Source: Candidatus Poribacteria bacterium | GTDB lineage: Bacteria; Poribacteria; WGA-4E; WGA-3G | DNA length: 59,903 nt | Reading direction: 5' to 3' | Assembly (NCBI GenBank): GCA_012270865.1 | Contig: JAAXHL010000019.1 | Location: 1 to 59,903 of the forward strand | Shown: piece after piece, positions 16,978-25,438 of the stretch | How the letters are laid out: each line of letters starts with the position of its first letter | Numbering within the stretch: position 1 is the stretch's first letter | Notes under the pieces: generated by a model | The model's database searches: none | The model's input: only the letters and a program-made list of their open reading frames with translations | What the model was told of the DNA's origin: nothing | Position numbers and translations under genes: made by a program

Positions 16978-17811
16978 TTGTCAGCCGAACTCCTTGATGG
17001 TAGCCGTCTTGCACAGCGTGTCCGCAGCCAGATCCGGCGAAAATTAAAAAAAATAGCATTTACCCCCGGCCTCGCTGTGGTTCAAGTCGGCAATGACCCC
17101 GCATCAACGCTCTACATCAAACATAAGCAACGCGATTGTGAGAAGGTCCATTTTCACTCCGAAGTCCATCGTCTCCCCGCGGACATCAGCCAAGAAACAC
17201 TTATTGAGCATGTTGAAGCCTTGAACGCGCGACCCGATATCCACGGGATGTTGGTGCAAATGCCGCTCCCTGATGGTATCGATAAAGAAACCGTTATTGA
17301 CAGCATCGCGCCACACAAAGATGCTGACGGACTCAATCCTGTCAATTTAGGGAATCTCTTGATTAACCGAGAGCGGGTGACACCCTGTACGCCAACCGGT
17401 ATCATCCGTCTAATCGAGTTGAGTGGCGAAAAAATTGAAGGGAAGCACGCAGTCTGTATCGGCAGAAGTCCATTGGTCGGTAAACCGGTCGGGTTGATGC
17501 TGCTCAACCGGAACGCCACCGTTACCTATTGTCATTCGCGCACAGCAAACCTGAAAGCAGAAACGCAGAAAGCGGACATCCTCGTTGTCGCTATCGGCAG
17601 AACCGAGTTCATCACTCCAGATATGGTAAAACCGGGAGCGACCGTAATTGATGTCGGTATCAATCACGTCGACGGACGTGCAGTCGGTGATGTACAATTT
17701 GAGGCAGTCAAACAGGTGGCTGGCTTTATCACACCAGTTCCGGGCGGCGTAGGTCCTATGACGCGGGCGATGTTGTTAGAAAACACACTCAAATTAGCGA
17801 TTGGAGGCTAA
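16978..17811 (+). CDS. folD: Bifunctional methylenetetrahydrofolate dehydrogenase/cyclohydrolase
   Basis: The 277-residue product matches FolD along its length. It converts 5,10-methylene-THF to 10-formyl-THF through the methenyl form, using NADP. Catalytic Tyr46 and Lys50 lie in YIKHKQRDCEK, the substrate loop is MLVQMPLP (Gln94), then DADGLNP, the nucleotide loop GRSPLVGKPV and the signature PVPGGVGPMT near the C terminus. It starts with TTG: GGAGGG at 16964-16969 sits eight bases upstream, and the nearby ATG at 16971 is out of frame. The SDR gene begins five bases after the stop, so the two are likely co-transcribed. Confidence 0.97.
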   Translation: MSAELLDGSRLAQRVRSQIRRKLKKIAFTPGLAVVQVGNDPASTLYIKHKQRDCEKVHFHSEVHRLPADISQETLIEHVEALNARPDIHGMLVQMPLPDGIDKETVIDSIAPHKDADGLNPVNLGNLLINRERVTPCTPTGIIRLIELSGEKIEGKHAVCIGRSPLVGKPVGLMLLNRNATVTYCHSRTANLKAETQKADILVVAIGRTEFITPDMVKPGATVIDVGINHVDGRAVGDVQFEAVKQVAGFITPVPGGVGPMTRAMLLENTLKLAIGG

Positions 17812-17816
17812 AAAAT

Positions 17817-18581
17817 ATGGCATTTCCAGGATTCGAGTTGAAGGATAAAGTGATGTTAATCACCGGTTCCGGAAAAGGTATCGGTAGAGGGATCGCACTT
17901 GCCGCTGCTCAGATGGGAGCAAAGGTTATTTTAAATAGCCGCACACCATCTGACCTTGAAGAGGTGGCAAACGAAATTCGTACGAACGGCGGCGAAGCGG
18001 AAGCCGTCGTATTCGATGTCAGCGATATCGAACAGGTTGCCAAAGGCGCGCAAGAAGCACTTGATGTCTGGGGCAGAGTAGACGTTCTCGTGAACAACGC
18101 CGGAACCAACCGCCCGAAACCCGCACTCGAGTTAACCGAAGAGGATTGGGACGCAATCTACGACCTGAATCTCAAAGGTCTATTCTTTTTAACGCAGACG
18201 CTTGTCAAACCGATGATTGAACGCGAAAATGGTAAGATCATCAACATCTCATCAACGATGGGATTGGTAGGCGGTCCGTTGCGGACGGCTTATTCTGGCA
18301 GCAAAGGGGGCGTTGTTTTGCTAACGAAAGGTCTGGCAGTTGAATGGGCACCGCACAATGTCACGGTGAATGCTGTCGCACCAGCCTTTACGCGGACACC
18401 CCTCGCGGATGTCCTTTTACAACGCAAGGAATTTTATGAAGATGTTGTCCGCCGTATCCCGATGGGACGTGTCGGTGAAGTCGACGAAGTCGTCGGCGCG
18501 GTGCTATTTTTAGCATCAGATGCCGCAAACTGGGTGACAGGTCAAACGATCGCAGTTGATGGCGGTTGGGTCGCTTGGTAA
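17817..18581 (+). CDS. SDR family oxidoreductase (FabG/gluconate dehydrogenase-like)
   Basis: The 254-residue protein is a classical short-chain dehydrogenase. The cofactor loop is TGSGKGIG (16-23), the structural NNAG is at 93-96 and the catalytic set is Ser145 or 146, Tyr159 and Lys163 (AYSGSKGG). The C terminus ends DGGWVAW, near the common DGG closing motif. The profile is nearest to gluconate 5-dehydrogenase or 3-oxoacyl-ACP reductase; the sugar-rich surroundings favour a polyol or sugar-acid substrate. It follows folD by five bases. AAAAAT precedes the ATG with no strong ribosome site, so it may be translated by coupling to folD. Confidence 0.9.
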   Translation: MAFPGFELKDKVMLITGSGKGIGRGIALAAAQMGAKVILNSRTPSDLEEVANEIRTNGGEAEAVVFDVSDIEQVAKGAQEALDVWGRVDVLVNNAGTNRPKPALELTEEDWDAIYDLNLKGLFFLTQTLVKPMIERENGKIINISSTMGLVGGPLRTAYSGSKGGVVLLTKGLAVEWAPHNVTVNAVAPAFTRTPLADVLLQRKEFYEDVVRRIPMGRVGEVDEVVGAVLFLASDAANWVTGQTIAVDGGWVAW

Positions 18582-18634
18582 GCCAAAACTTTCAATACTT
18601 CTTATGCCGCTTCACTGATCTTGGTCAAATCCAT

Positions 18635-18725
18635 TAGGACTTACGCAAATCCCATGCAGGCGGGGTTTGTAACCCCGCCTGACGCACGTACTATGTAGAA
18701 TTTTAAAAAAAATGCGTAAGTCCTA
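18635..18725. mobile_element. MITE-like element, copy C (gamma cargo)
   Basis: 91 bp bounded by TAGGACTTACGCA and TGCGTAAGTCCTA. The flanks TCCAT and CCCAT match in 4 of 5 positions. The cargo is the GGCGGGGTT-TGT-AACCCCGCC hairpin and a T/A-rich right half. Confidence 0.85.
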
Positions 18726-18759
18726 CCCATCATAAAATTTTTCTATTTGTGAAAAAAAG

Positions 18760-18789
18760 TTGCTTTTTTTTTGTAGAATCTGATACAAT
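18760..18789 (+). promoter_or_regulatory. Sigma70-like promoter in the SDR-S55 gap
   Basis: TTGCTT at 18760-18765 and TACAAT at 18784-18789 are separated by 18 bases. No ORF follows; a hairpin with a U-rich tail lies about 50 bases downstream. Confidence 0.5.
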
Positions 18790-18795
18790 AATCAG

Positions 18796-18870
18796 GTAGC
18801 TATGGAATCCGAAAAAAGCAACGCTACTTTCGGGTTTCAATAGGGGGTTGTAACCTCCTATTTTCTTATT
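18796..18870 (+). ncRNA. Candidate small RNA (promoter and terminator-like hairpin, no ORF)
   Basis: A transcript from the promoter just upstream would be about 75 nt. It would hold the pairing CCGAAA/TTTCGG (around 18809-18832) and end in a 9-bp stem AATAGGGGG/CCTCCTATT with loop TTGTAA (18839-18862) followed by TTCTTATTT. No known RNA family was recognised. The T-run is imperfect, so the element could instead be a leader that reads through. Confidence 0.35.
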
Positions 18871-19523
18871 TATAACCTAAGTTACTACTAACAGATTTTG
18901 CACACTTCGGAAGGGTTTTTATCTTTTTCCACACCCCAAAGGCGTGATACTGCTTCGCAGTCGGATAGAAAACCATTAAATTTACCACAAGTTGTAAAAT
19001 CTTAGCTTCAGACCCGTTCTCGCCTAAATATCACGTGGATTTTTCCGCAGTGTTGAATCGTGGACAAATTTAACGCAAGTGTTAAGTTCAAGTATGATTA
19101 CTTATATTAGGGCATATTTTTTATAATATATTATATTAATAGTGTACCTTTATATAAGTTTATCGGACGGTGTTGGACTTCTGTTTAGATAGCAGCTTAA
19201 GTTTGATATAACGTAAGTTTGGTAAAAACGAGACTTCGTGCTTCTCGTAGGCTGTTTCGCTCGGGTATTTCTGCGGAGTTCCCTTAATAAGTAATCTCGC
19301 CGCTTTGGAGTGTCCAATCAAGTGAGAATATTATTATATCGCAATCTTGGTTTAGGGAGTGGCTCGGATTTCCGATGGCAGTATACCCAATCTATGGAAC
19401 ATATACGGAGAGACAGCGGAAGTCTTAAGTGTCGATGACACGAAAACCGACTTGGAAATTGTCCAAACTATAGTAAGACTAACAAAAAACAGATAGAGGA
19501 AACTCTACTCTGGAGGAATAAAG
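18871..19523 (+). other. Long unexplained gap before the S55 lipoprotein gene, with a small palindrome
   Basis: About 650 bases hold no convincing ORF. An AT-rich stretch (around 19115-19155) could contain promoters. Small hairpins are ACTGC-TTC-GCAGT (near 18950) and ACGAG/CTCGT (near 19227-19248). GTGTC-GAT-GACAC at 19429-19441 is a perfect dyad that could be an operator. GGAGGA just before 19524 is the ribosome site of the next gene. This may be a structured leader; no riboswitch class was recognised. Confidence 0.4.
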
Positions 19524-21521
19524 ATGAAAAAATTTTTTGTGCTCGCAAGCATCGCCATAATGGTTCTCAGCCAGTTTGGTTGTTCTTCTGATGAGGAGCA
19601 GCCGGAGGTCGAGAACCCTGCGGTAATTGATGAAGCATCGGTATTTAGTGGCGCGCCGCTCTTAGGCGATGTCGTCCTCGAAAATATGTATGAGGATGAA
19701 GCGCGGAAACTGACAGATAAAACACCCGTTCAAATCGTCACTGTGCTTGAAGGAACAAACAGAGTGACCCTTGAAGCACAGTATCGTGGCGTTCGAGACT
19801 TCGGTTTCGGATTCGCGCTCTACGAATTTGAATTGACAGATAAAATCGCTGAGGCGATGGGCGGTATCGCACAAGGTATGTCGGGAAGTCCAGTGGGTCC
19901 CCCGGGACGCATTATGGGCGCACTCGCTTATGGCGATAATTTTCCCGCCCCACCCTATCGGTTCTGGGCGACATCTATCGACGCGATGGAAGACGCAATT
20001 ACACACCAAACATTTGGAGAGATGTTTGAAGCAGAACGCGCCGCCGCTGCACCGGGTGGCATCCAAGCAGCATATACGCCTGTGAAAACGCCACTAATAC
20101 TCTCGGGGATACAACCCCACAGACTCCAACAACTCTCATCACATCTTGAAGGCACTCGCTTCGATTTTGTCCAATTGTTTGCCGATATTGGTGACGCACC
20201 GGCAGCACCTCCAACGGGAACAACAAGGCTCGCCGCCGGTGATATGATTGGTGTCGCCGTCGCAACAGGCGATGTCGTTAATTCTATCGGTTTCGGAACC
20301 GTAACACAAGTCTACGACGACGGAACCTTCGTAGCTTTCGGACATCCAATGTTCGGAGTTGGCAAGTCGGTATTACCCGTCTACAGAGCCGTTACCAACG
20401 GCATCGTGCCGCACTTAGAGGCATCCTATAAATCTGTATCCGCTTACGGGAATCCGATCGGAACAATCACGAAAGACCTTACCCCAGCGATTGTGGGCGA
20501 ACTCGGTACAGTACCGCCTATGATTCCAGTGAAAGTTACTTATCAAACTGGCAACGGCCCTGTGATAGAAAAAAATCATAAACTGGCTTACGGTCAGGAA
20601 TTGTTCGTGTCGATGATTGCAGCCTCTACGATGGATTCCATCCGTCAAGAGAAAAGTGCTGGAACAGTCGAAGGGACTGTCACACTCCGCTTCAAAGAGA
20701 CCGATACGGTTTATACAGAATCGTTTCGGAGCGCATCTTCGGATCCGTTCCTTGATGTGTTGATAAATATTGACGGGATTATCCTCGCTTTCACAGATAC
20801 GTTTTCAAACAGTACGGGGGAAGCGACATTGGAAGAAGTGTCAATTTCTCTGAACGACAAACCACAAATTATGTTCGCGGAACTTCATGAGGTGATTATC
20901 CCTGAAGAGGGGGTCACCCCCGGTGAAGACCTGACGGTTTCTGTTGTGCTGCTTCCACACTGGACTGCAGCCGGCGAAGAACGGACGATCCAGAGAGACG
21001 TTACGCTCGAAATTCCTGAAGATTTCCCTGCTGGAGAAGCATGGCTCACTGTTGAAGCGAATCCATTCGAAGTGTCCGATCCGTACCTTGCATTTTCAGT
21101 GCCTGAGAATCTTGATGAACTCATCAAACAGATGGAAGGTGAACAGACTGACCCAAGCTTGATTACAATAACGCTTGAGTCGTTCGGATTTGATCCATAT
21201 ACATTACCATCTGAAGGGTTAGATGCGCCCCCGCTACCAGAAGATTTTCCGCTACTTGAGGACGATGAGATACCACCAGATTTAGAACTTCCTGAAGATT
21301 TACCGCCATTGGATGAATTTTCATTCCCATCGGATTTTGAACCTCTACCGACTGTCGAAATCACGATTAATATCGACGGTTTTATTGTCAGTGGGTTTCA
21401 AGACGCGTCTGTCATAATAGGAAGTGAAGATATGGTAGATGACATGATTCCGGAAGAAACTCCGGAACCTGTGGAACAACCTGAACCGGCGGAAAACGAG
21501 GTACCCGCGGGAGGTGAATAA
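19524..21521 (+). CDS. SpoIVB-like (S55) peptidase-domain lipoprotein
   Basis: The 665-residue product has a lipoprotein signal ending SQFGC (Cys20). The N-terminal half resembles peptidase S55: IAQGMSGSP at 115-123, with Ser120 in the nucleophile position, then GRIMGALAYG, and AFGHPMFGVG with His264. In sporulation SpoIVB the His comes before the GMSGSP motif; here it comes after, as in a group of non-sporulating homologues I recall, so the domain is permuted. The C-terminal third is a beta-rich region, then a Pro/Asp/Glu-rich low-complexity tail. The strong GGAGGA ribosome site fixes the start. It probably acts at the outer membrane or periplasm. Whether it is an active protease is uncertain. 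Confidence 0.72.
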   Translation: MKKFFVLASIAIMVLSQFGCSSDEEQPEVENPAVIDEASVFSGAPLLGDVVLENMYEDEARKLTDKTPVQIVTVLEGTNRVTLEAQYRGVRDFGFGFALYEFELTDKIAEAMGGIAQGMSGSPVGPPGRIMGALAYGDNFPAPPYRFWATSIDAMEDAITHQTFGEMFEAERAAAAPGGIQAAYTPVKTPLILSGIQPHRLQQLSSHLEGTRFDFVQLFADIGDAPAAPPTGTTRLAAGDMIGVAVATGDVVNSIGFGTVTQVYDDGTFVAFGHPMFGVGKSVLPVYRAVTNGIVPHLEASYKSVSAYGNPIGTITKDLTPAIVGELGTVPPMIPVKVTYQTGNGPVIEKNHKLAYGQELFVSMIAASTMDSIRQEKSAGTVEGTVTLRFKETDTVYTESFRSASSDPFLDVLINIDGIILAFTDTFSNSTGEATLEEVSISLNDKPQIMFAELHEVIIPEEGVTPGEDLTVSVVLLPHWTAAGEERTIQRDVTLEIPEDFPAGEAWLTVEANPFEVSDPYLAFSVPENLDELIKQMEGEQTDPSLITITLESFGFDPYTLPSEGLDAPPLPEDFPLLEDDEIPPDLELPEDLPPLDEFSFPSDFEPLPTVEITINIDGFIVSGFQDASVIIGSEDMVDDMIPEETPEPVEQPEPAENEVPAGGE

Positions 21522-21540
21522 TTCCGAATCCAATCATAAG

Positions 21541-21661
21541 TAGGACTTACGCATACTGCTCTTTTGTAGCATAAACTTCATAGTTTGTGACAGGAGACCG
21601 CTGTTTTTCCGAAAATTCTCATCTAACAGAACGGGCTGCAGTCAAAATTGCGTAAGTCCTC
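21541..21661. mobile_element. MITE-like element, copy D (beta cargo)
   Basis: It runs from TAGGACTTACGCA to TTGCGTAAGTCCTC. The cargo is the ATAAACT/AGTTTGTG hairpin, then ATCTAACAGAACGGGCTGCA. No target duplication is found, so this copy may be old or rearranged. It lies between convergent genes. Confidence 0.85.
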
Positions 21662-21740
21662 CTGTGTCTGTCCCGCTTCAATTGTCTGGGCAGGTTTTCA
21701 TGCTTGCCCAGACTTTTCGTTTTCGCGCCGTTCCCTGTTT

Positions 21741-22868
21741 TTACGCATTTTCACAGACAACCGACTTCCGTTCCACATAACACCGCACAGTATCAATAAT
21801 CAGTGCTATGTCGTTTCGGGCGGATTCGAGCGAAGTGTAGCACGTTTCACCTTCTGTGATGCACGCGTGAAAGTGGCGTAGTTCGCGAACAAAAGCACTT
21901 TCCCATTCCACAGCGGGAGTCTTACTATACGTCGTACCATCATCATCTATCCCGTGTATCGTTACCTCTGAGAGGATACCCCGTGAAAAACCGGTCGGAT
22001 ATGAAACAATAACCCGTTTCTTATCGCCGTAAATCTCTAACGTCTCTCTAAAGTCCCACAGGTCTGGAAGGTCTACCCACGTCGCGACACAGCGTGCCCC
22101 ATTCGGATATCCAAACACAATCGTCACACCGCGTCCTTCAGACCAGACCTCTGCACTGACGATTTCGCTCGGTGAACCGAGCATCACACGTAAACTATAA
22201 ATATCGTGAATCATACTGCCAGCGAGTAGGTAGAACACCCGTTGTGCCTTATTTCGGGTGTCGGTTTCGAGTCCTGTTTGTGATAGGACATCGCCGATGG
22301 CTTCTGCTTGTGCTTTTTCACGCGCTGCGCCAGCAGGTTTAAACGCATCCGCCGGGACATCATTGAACCGCTCAACATCAAATTGGCTCAGATGCAAACT
22401 ATTATTCGGATGGAGATGGTTAATCTGAACGAAGCGGTAACTTTCCATCGTATCTACTTCTCGTTTGGCGAGTTGGAAAGCAGGATCATGCACTTTCATA
22501 TAACCGGCTTGCGCGACTGTGCCAGCTCTCCTTTGCGCAGTTAGCATAGCATCGATTTCTTGTAATGAGAAGCAGACCGGTTTCTCAATGAACACATGCT
22601 TCCCGGCTTCAAACGCGGCAAGGGCGACTTCCGTTTTTGGATCGCCGTGACACAGTAGAACAGCATCGACATCTGCCGCTAACAATTCATTGTAATCTGT
22701 CACAAATTCGGGAACATGGAAACGCTTGGCAACAGCGTGGGCAGCACCGTGTGAGAGATCACAGACAATTGGCACTTCAAATTCACGATGAAGTGCGGTA
22801 AGGTTCGGAAGATGATGTACCTGTGCGATTGCACCACACCCGATGACACCTATCCGTATACGGTTCAT
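21741..22868 (-). CDS. Gfo/Idh/MocA family oxidoreductase
   Basis: The 375-residue protein starts at 22868; GGAGGA seven bases upstream supports this over an extended start at 22889. The Rossmann loop is IGVIGCGAIAQVHHLPN, the Lys-Pro motif FIEKPVCFSLQEIDAM (about 97-112) and the substrate-domain helix GSMIHDIYSLRVMLG with the expected His/Asp. Residues ~175-210 hold a family-variable insert rich in Ala/Glu (AGAAREKAQAEAIGDV). It stands alone, convergent with the S55 gene and divergent from the PorV/PorQ gene. It is likely an NAD(P)-dependent sugar or sugar-acid oxidoreductase of unknown substrate. Confidence 0.88.
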   Translation of the reverse strand: MNRIRIGVIGCGAIAQVHHLPNLTALHREFEVPIVCDLSHGAAHAVAKRFHVPEFVTDYNELLAADVDAVLLCHGDPKTEVALAAFEAGKHVFIEKPVCFSLQEIDAMLTAQRRAGTVAQAGYMKVHDPAFQLAKREVDTMESYRFVQINHLHPNNSLHLSQFDVERFNDVPADAFKPAGAAREKAQAEAIGDVLSQTGLETDTRNKAQRVFYLLAGSMIHDIYSLRVMLGSPSEIVSAEVWSEGRGVTIVFGYPNGARCVATWVDLPDLWDFRETLEIYGDKKRVIVSYPTGFSRGILSEVTIHGIDDDGTTYSKTPAVEWESAFVRELRHFHACITEGETCYTSLESARNDIALIIDTVRCYVERKSVVCENA

Positions 22869-23216
22869 AAATTCTGTCCTCCAATACATAACGCTTTTTG
22901 TATACGCTTATCGTATCACGTTCAGAGAATAGATGCAATGTGTAGTTCCAGTTGTTGCAGGCTCATTCAATTGTCCTTTTTGAAGGCAATAAAACTTAAT
23001 TTATGTTATGTATTTAAACAAACCGCTGAAATTTTCGCTAGATTTCGCTAGATTTCGCACCAGATCCTGAAAAAAAGACATCCAATCCAATAATTTATTA
23101 AAATTGAATGGCATTGCCAGTTGTTGTCAAGTTTCGCAGCTTTTCGCAGATATTGGCGTATGAAATTTTGTTTCATCTTTCGGAAAATTAGATAAAAGTA
23201 AACAGATTAAAGCGAT

Positions 23217-23246
23217 TTGCGTTATTAAGGTCAATTGCGTTATTAT
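23217..23246 (+). promoter_or_regulatory. Promoter for the PorV/PorQ-DUF5683 pair
   Basis: TTGCGT (23217-23222) and TATTAT (23241-23246) are 18 bases apart; a second TTGCGT directly abuts the -10. The same 420-bp gap has a small tandem repeat of GATTTCGCTA near 23036-23058 and is otherwise AT-rich and featureless. Confidence 0.45.
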
Positions 23247-23318
23247 ATAAGATAGCGGAAAGACAAAAGAAAATAGAGACAGAACTAAATTTTGATTAAA
23301 AAGAGGAGTTACAACGCA

Positions 23319-24443
23319 GTGTACTTTTTTATCCGCAAAACCTTTATACTACTTCTACTGCTCGGTATTTCGCTTCCGGTACCGGTTATTGCGGGACCTG
23401 GACGGACAGGCGCGCAGATATTGAACCTCGGCGGCGGAGCAAGAGCAAGAGCACTCGGCGACGCGTTTTATGCAACATCGGGTGATGTGACAACATCGCT
23501 CTGGAATCCGAGCGGTCTCGCGAATCTGCCAGAAAGCAGACTCCGGGACGGTCAGAAAGCCGCCCAAGCCTCAATGTTCTATACGGATTACAGCGCACCT
23601 TTCGGTGAAGCCGGTGAAGGATTATATTATACCTTCCTTTCCGGGGCAATGCCCCTCGGCGACTTCGGGACTGTCGGCGCAACGCTCCAAATGCAAGGAC
23701 AAGGCACCATTGCCGTTACAGCGGATTCGCCTGACGTACTACGTGAGGAGAGTCTCGGCACAAACTTCGCACTCACGCTCTCCTACGCAGACCGGATTAC
23801 CGAGTCTTTATCGGCAGGCATCAACGGGAAAATCATTCGGATGGTACTCGGACGCGAAAACGGAAGTTCTTATGCCGTCGATTTGGGGGCGCAATATCTC
23901 CTCCCGTTTGAACCTGTCCCGACGACCATCGGCATCGCAATTCAGAATGTCGGACCCGGTATCTCATTTATTGATGAAAACCAAGCCGACCCCTTACCAC
24001 GCCTCCTTCGCATCGGGACATCTATGAGCCTTTACCGCGATAGATATAACGACCTTCGCTTCGTCAGCGGCATCACGGCTTATGTTGATAAATTGAGAGA
24101 AAATGAGGACGAACTCGCTCTCGACTTAGAACGGCTCAACGCTGAGAGAGAGGAAAAACTCACGCGAGAGCAGCTGCTCTCCGATCGCGGTGTCGGTATC
24201 CGAGCGTTTGAATGGCGGCATCTCCAAAAAAATGTCGGTCTCGAATACTGGCTCGGCAATATCCTCGCACTTCGAGTCGGCTATAAAGTTGAACCCGGTA
24301 TTAACCTGCCCAACCTCATAGACCATTTTACCGGCGGTATCGGTGTGAAGATATACCTATTCAATCTCGATCTGAGCTACGGCCCGAGTTTCGGTCCCAA
24401 CAATCAACGGCTCATTGAAGCAACGGGAATCATCTTCTTTTAA
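23319..24443 (+). CDS. PorV/PorQ family outer-membrane beta-barrel protein
   Basis: The 374-residue product starts at a GTG at 23319, with AGAGGAG ten bases upstream. A TTG at 23292 in the same frame would put the ribosome site inside the gene. The signal peptide is FILLLLLGISLPVPVIA. The family signature follows: GAQILNLGGGARARALGDAF and then SLWNPSGLANLPE, conserved in PorV/PorQ (UPF0164-like) proteins that form FadL-like barrels and, in Bacteroidetes, serve type IX secretion. Amphipathic strands continue to the C-terminal IEATGIIFF. A charged segment (residues ~270-300, LDLERLNAEREEKLTREQLL) is an insertion, probably an extended loop. The DUF5683-like gene starts 15 bases after the stop. 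Confidence 0.82.
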   Translation: MYFFIRKTFILLLLLGISLPVPVIAGPGRTGAQILNLGGGARARALGDAFYATSGDVTTSLWNPSGLANLPESRLRDGQKAAQASMFYTDYSAPFGEAGEGLYYTFLSGAMPLGDFGTVGATLQMQGQGTIAVTADSPDVLREESLGTNFALTLSYADRITESLSAGINGKIIRMVLGRENGSSYAVDLGAQYLLPFEPVPTTIGIAIQNVGPGISFIDENQADPLPRLLRIGTSMSLYRDRYNDLRFVSGITAYVDKLRENEDELALDLERLNAEREEKLTREQLLSDRGVGIRAFEWRHLQKNVGLEYWLGNILALRVGYKVEPGINLPNLIDHFTGGIGVKIYLFNLDLSYGPSFGPNNQRLIEATGIIFF

Positions 24444-24458
24444 AAGGGGACACCAAAA

Positions 24459-25277
24459 GTGAGATTTAACACTAAAATCCTGATATTTGTGCTACTATTA
24501 ACGCTATCGTCTGGTGTCTGCCTCGCCTCTGATGCTTTTCGTGCGGAACCGTTTACCGCTTTCTATCTGGAGTCTGCTCTCGGTAATAGAACATTAGCGA
24601 ATGAATCTTTAACGGCAGGTCAAGTGCTACAGCCTCGAAAATCTCCGAACGAGGCGTTCCTCTATTCGCTCGTCATCCCCGGCATGGGGCAACTCTATAC
24701 CGGTGCTAAACACGGCTATCTTTACACTGCAGCAGAGGTCGGCTTCCTCGCAACCTTTTTTATTTTAAGAAACACCGCCGCAAACACACGCGATGACTAT
24801 CGTGATATTGTCAGAGAGCATGTCATCTTTATCGGCGCAGGATCCTTTGAAGACTGGGACCCTGTAGAGGATTTTGAACACGCCACGCAATATGAAACAT
24901 GGAATCACGTCTACGATTCCGAGATGACGCGCGAACGCACCGGTAAGTGGTACTGGGCTGATATTGACCCCAACCTAAAAGATGAGAAGCATAGCGATAT
25001 TGTGGATAAAGGTATCAGTTCAAAACACCGATTGGAGGCTTTTGACTTGCGGCAAGAAGCCAACGATACTTTCGAGCGCGCCAGATTCTTTTTAGGCTTG
25101 GCAATTCTAAACCACGTTATTAGTGCTGTCGAGGCACGCATCACAACCAAACGTATCAACGCACGTTTAGAAAATACAGCAGCACAAGCACAAACCCGAA
25201 TGTTTGATATAGATATTAAAACGGATATATTGACAGGCACAACCACCGGTGCTTTTGTTCTACGGAAAAGGTTTTAG
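24459..25277 (+). CDS. DUF5683-like secreted/membrane protein
   Basis: The 272-residue product starts with GTG; AGGGGA precedes it. It has a signal peptide (ILIFVLLLTLSSGVCLA). The core SPNEAFLYSLVIPGMGQLYTG (in part, ~62-82) with GYLYTAAEVGFLATFFI is typical of DUF5683-like proteins: a P-G-x-G-Q-x-Y motif and two membrane hairpins. A long polar middle region follows, then a third hydrophobic stretch (FFLGLAILNHVISAVEA, ~206-222). It lies 15 bases after the PorV/PorQ gene and so probably works with it at the envelope. Its function is unknown. Confidence 0.72.
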   Translation: MRFNTKILIFVLLLTLSSGVCLASDAFRAEPFTAFYLESALGNRTLANESLTAGQVLQPRKSPNEAFLYSLVIPGMGQLYTGAKHGYLYTAAEVGFLATFFILRNTAANTRDDYRDIVREHVIFIGAGSFEDWDPVEDFEHATQYETWNHVYDSEMTRERTGKWYWADIDPNLKDEKHSDIVDKGISSKHRLEAFDLRQEANDTFERARFFLGLAILNHVISAVEARITTKRINARLENTAAQAQTRMFDIDIKTDILTGTTTGAFVLRKRF

Positions 25278-25282
25278 TTTTA

Positions 25283-25418
25283 TAGGACTTACGCATTTCG
25301 TCTTAAAGTCCCCCTACCCCCCTGATAAGGGGGGATATGGGGGGTTGGGGGATTTAGGGGGTTAATTCCTATTTTTGCGTCTAAACGTCCAATATTTTCT
25401 CAATTTGCGTAAGTCCTG
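25283..25418. mobile_element. MITE-like element, copy E (alpha cargo, expanded)
   Basis: 136 bp with a perfect 5-bp duplication TTTTA (25278-25282 and 25419-25423), the longest copy here. The alpha hairpin is expanded by an extra C-run and G-run segment, so two nested G-tract blocks lie inside. The left duplication begins one base after the stop codon of the DUF5683-like gene. Confidence 0.9.
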
Positions 25419-25438
25419 TTTTATCAAAAGGAGCCACT

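Noticed and set aside
18582..19523. A tRNA, RNase P, SRP or tmRNA gene in the large gap.
   Set aside because: None of the conserved sequence cores could be found; only small hairpins and a promoter are visible.
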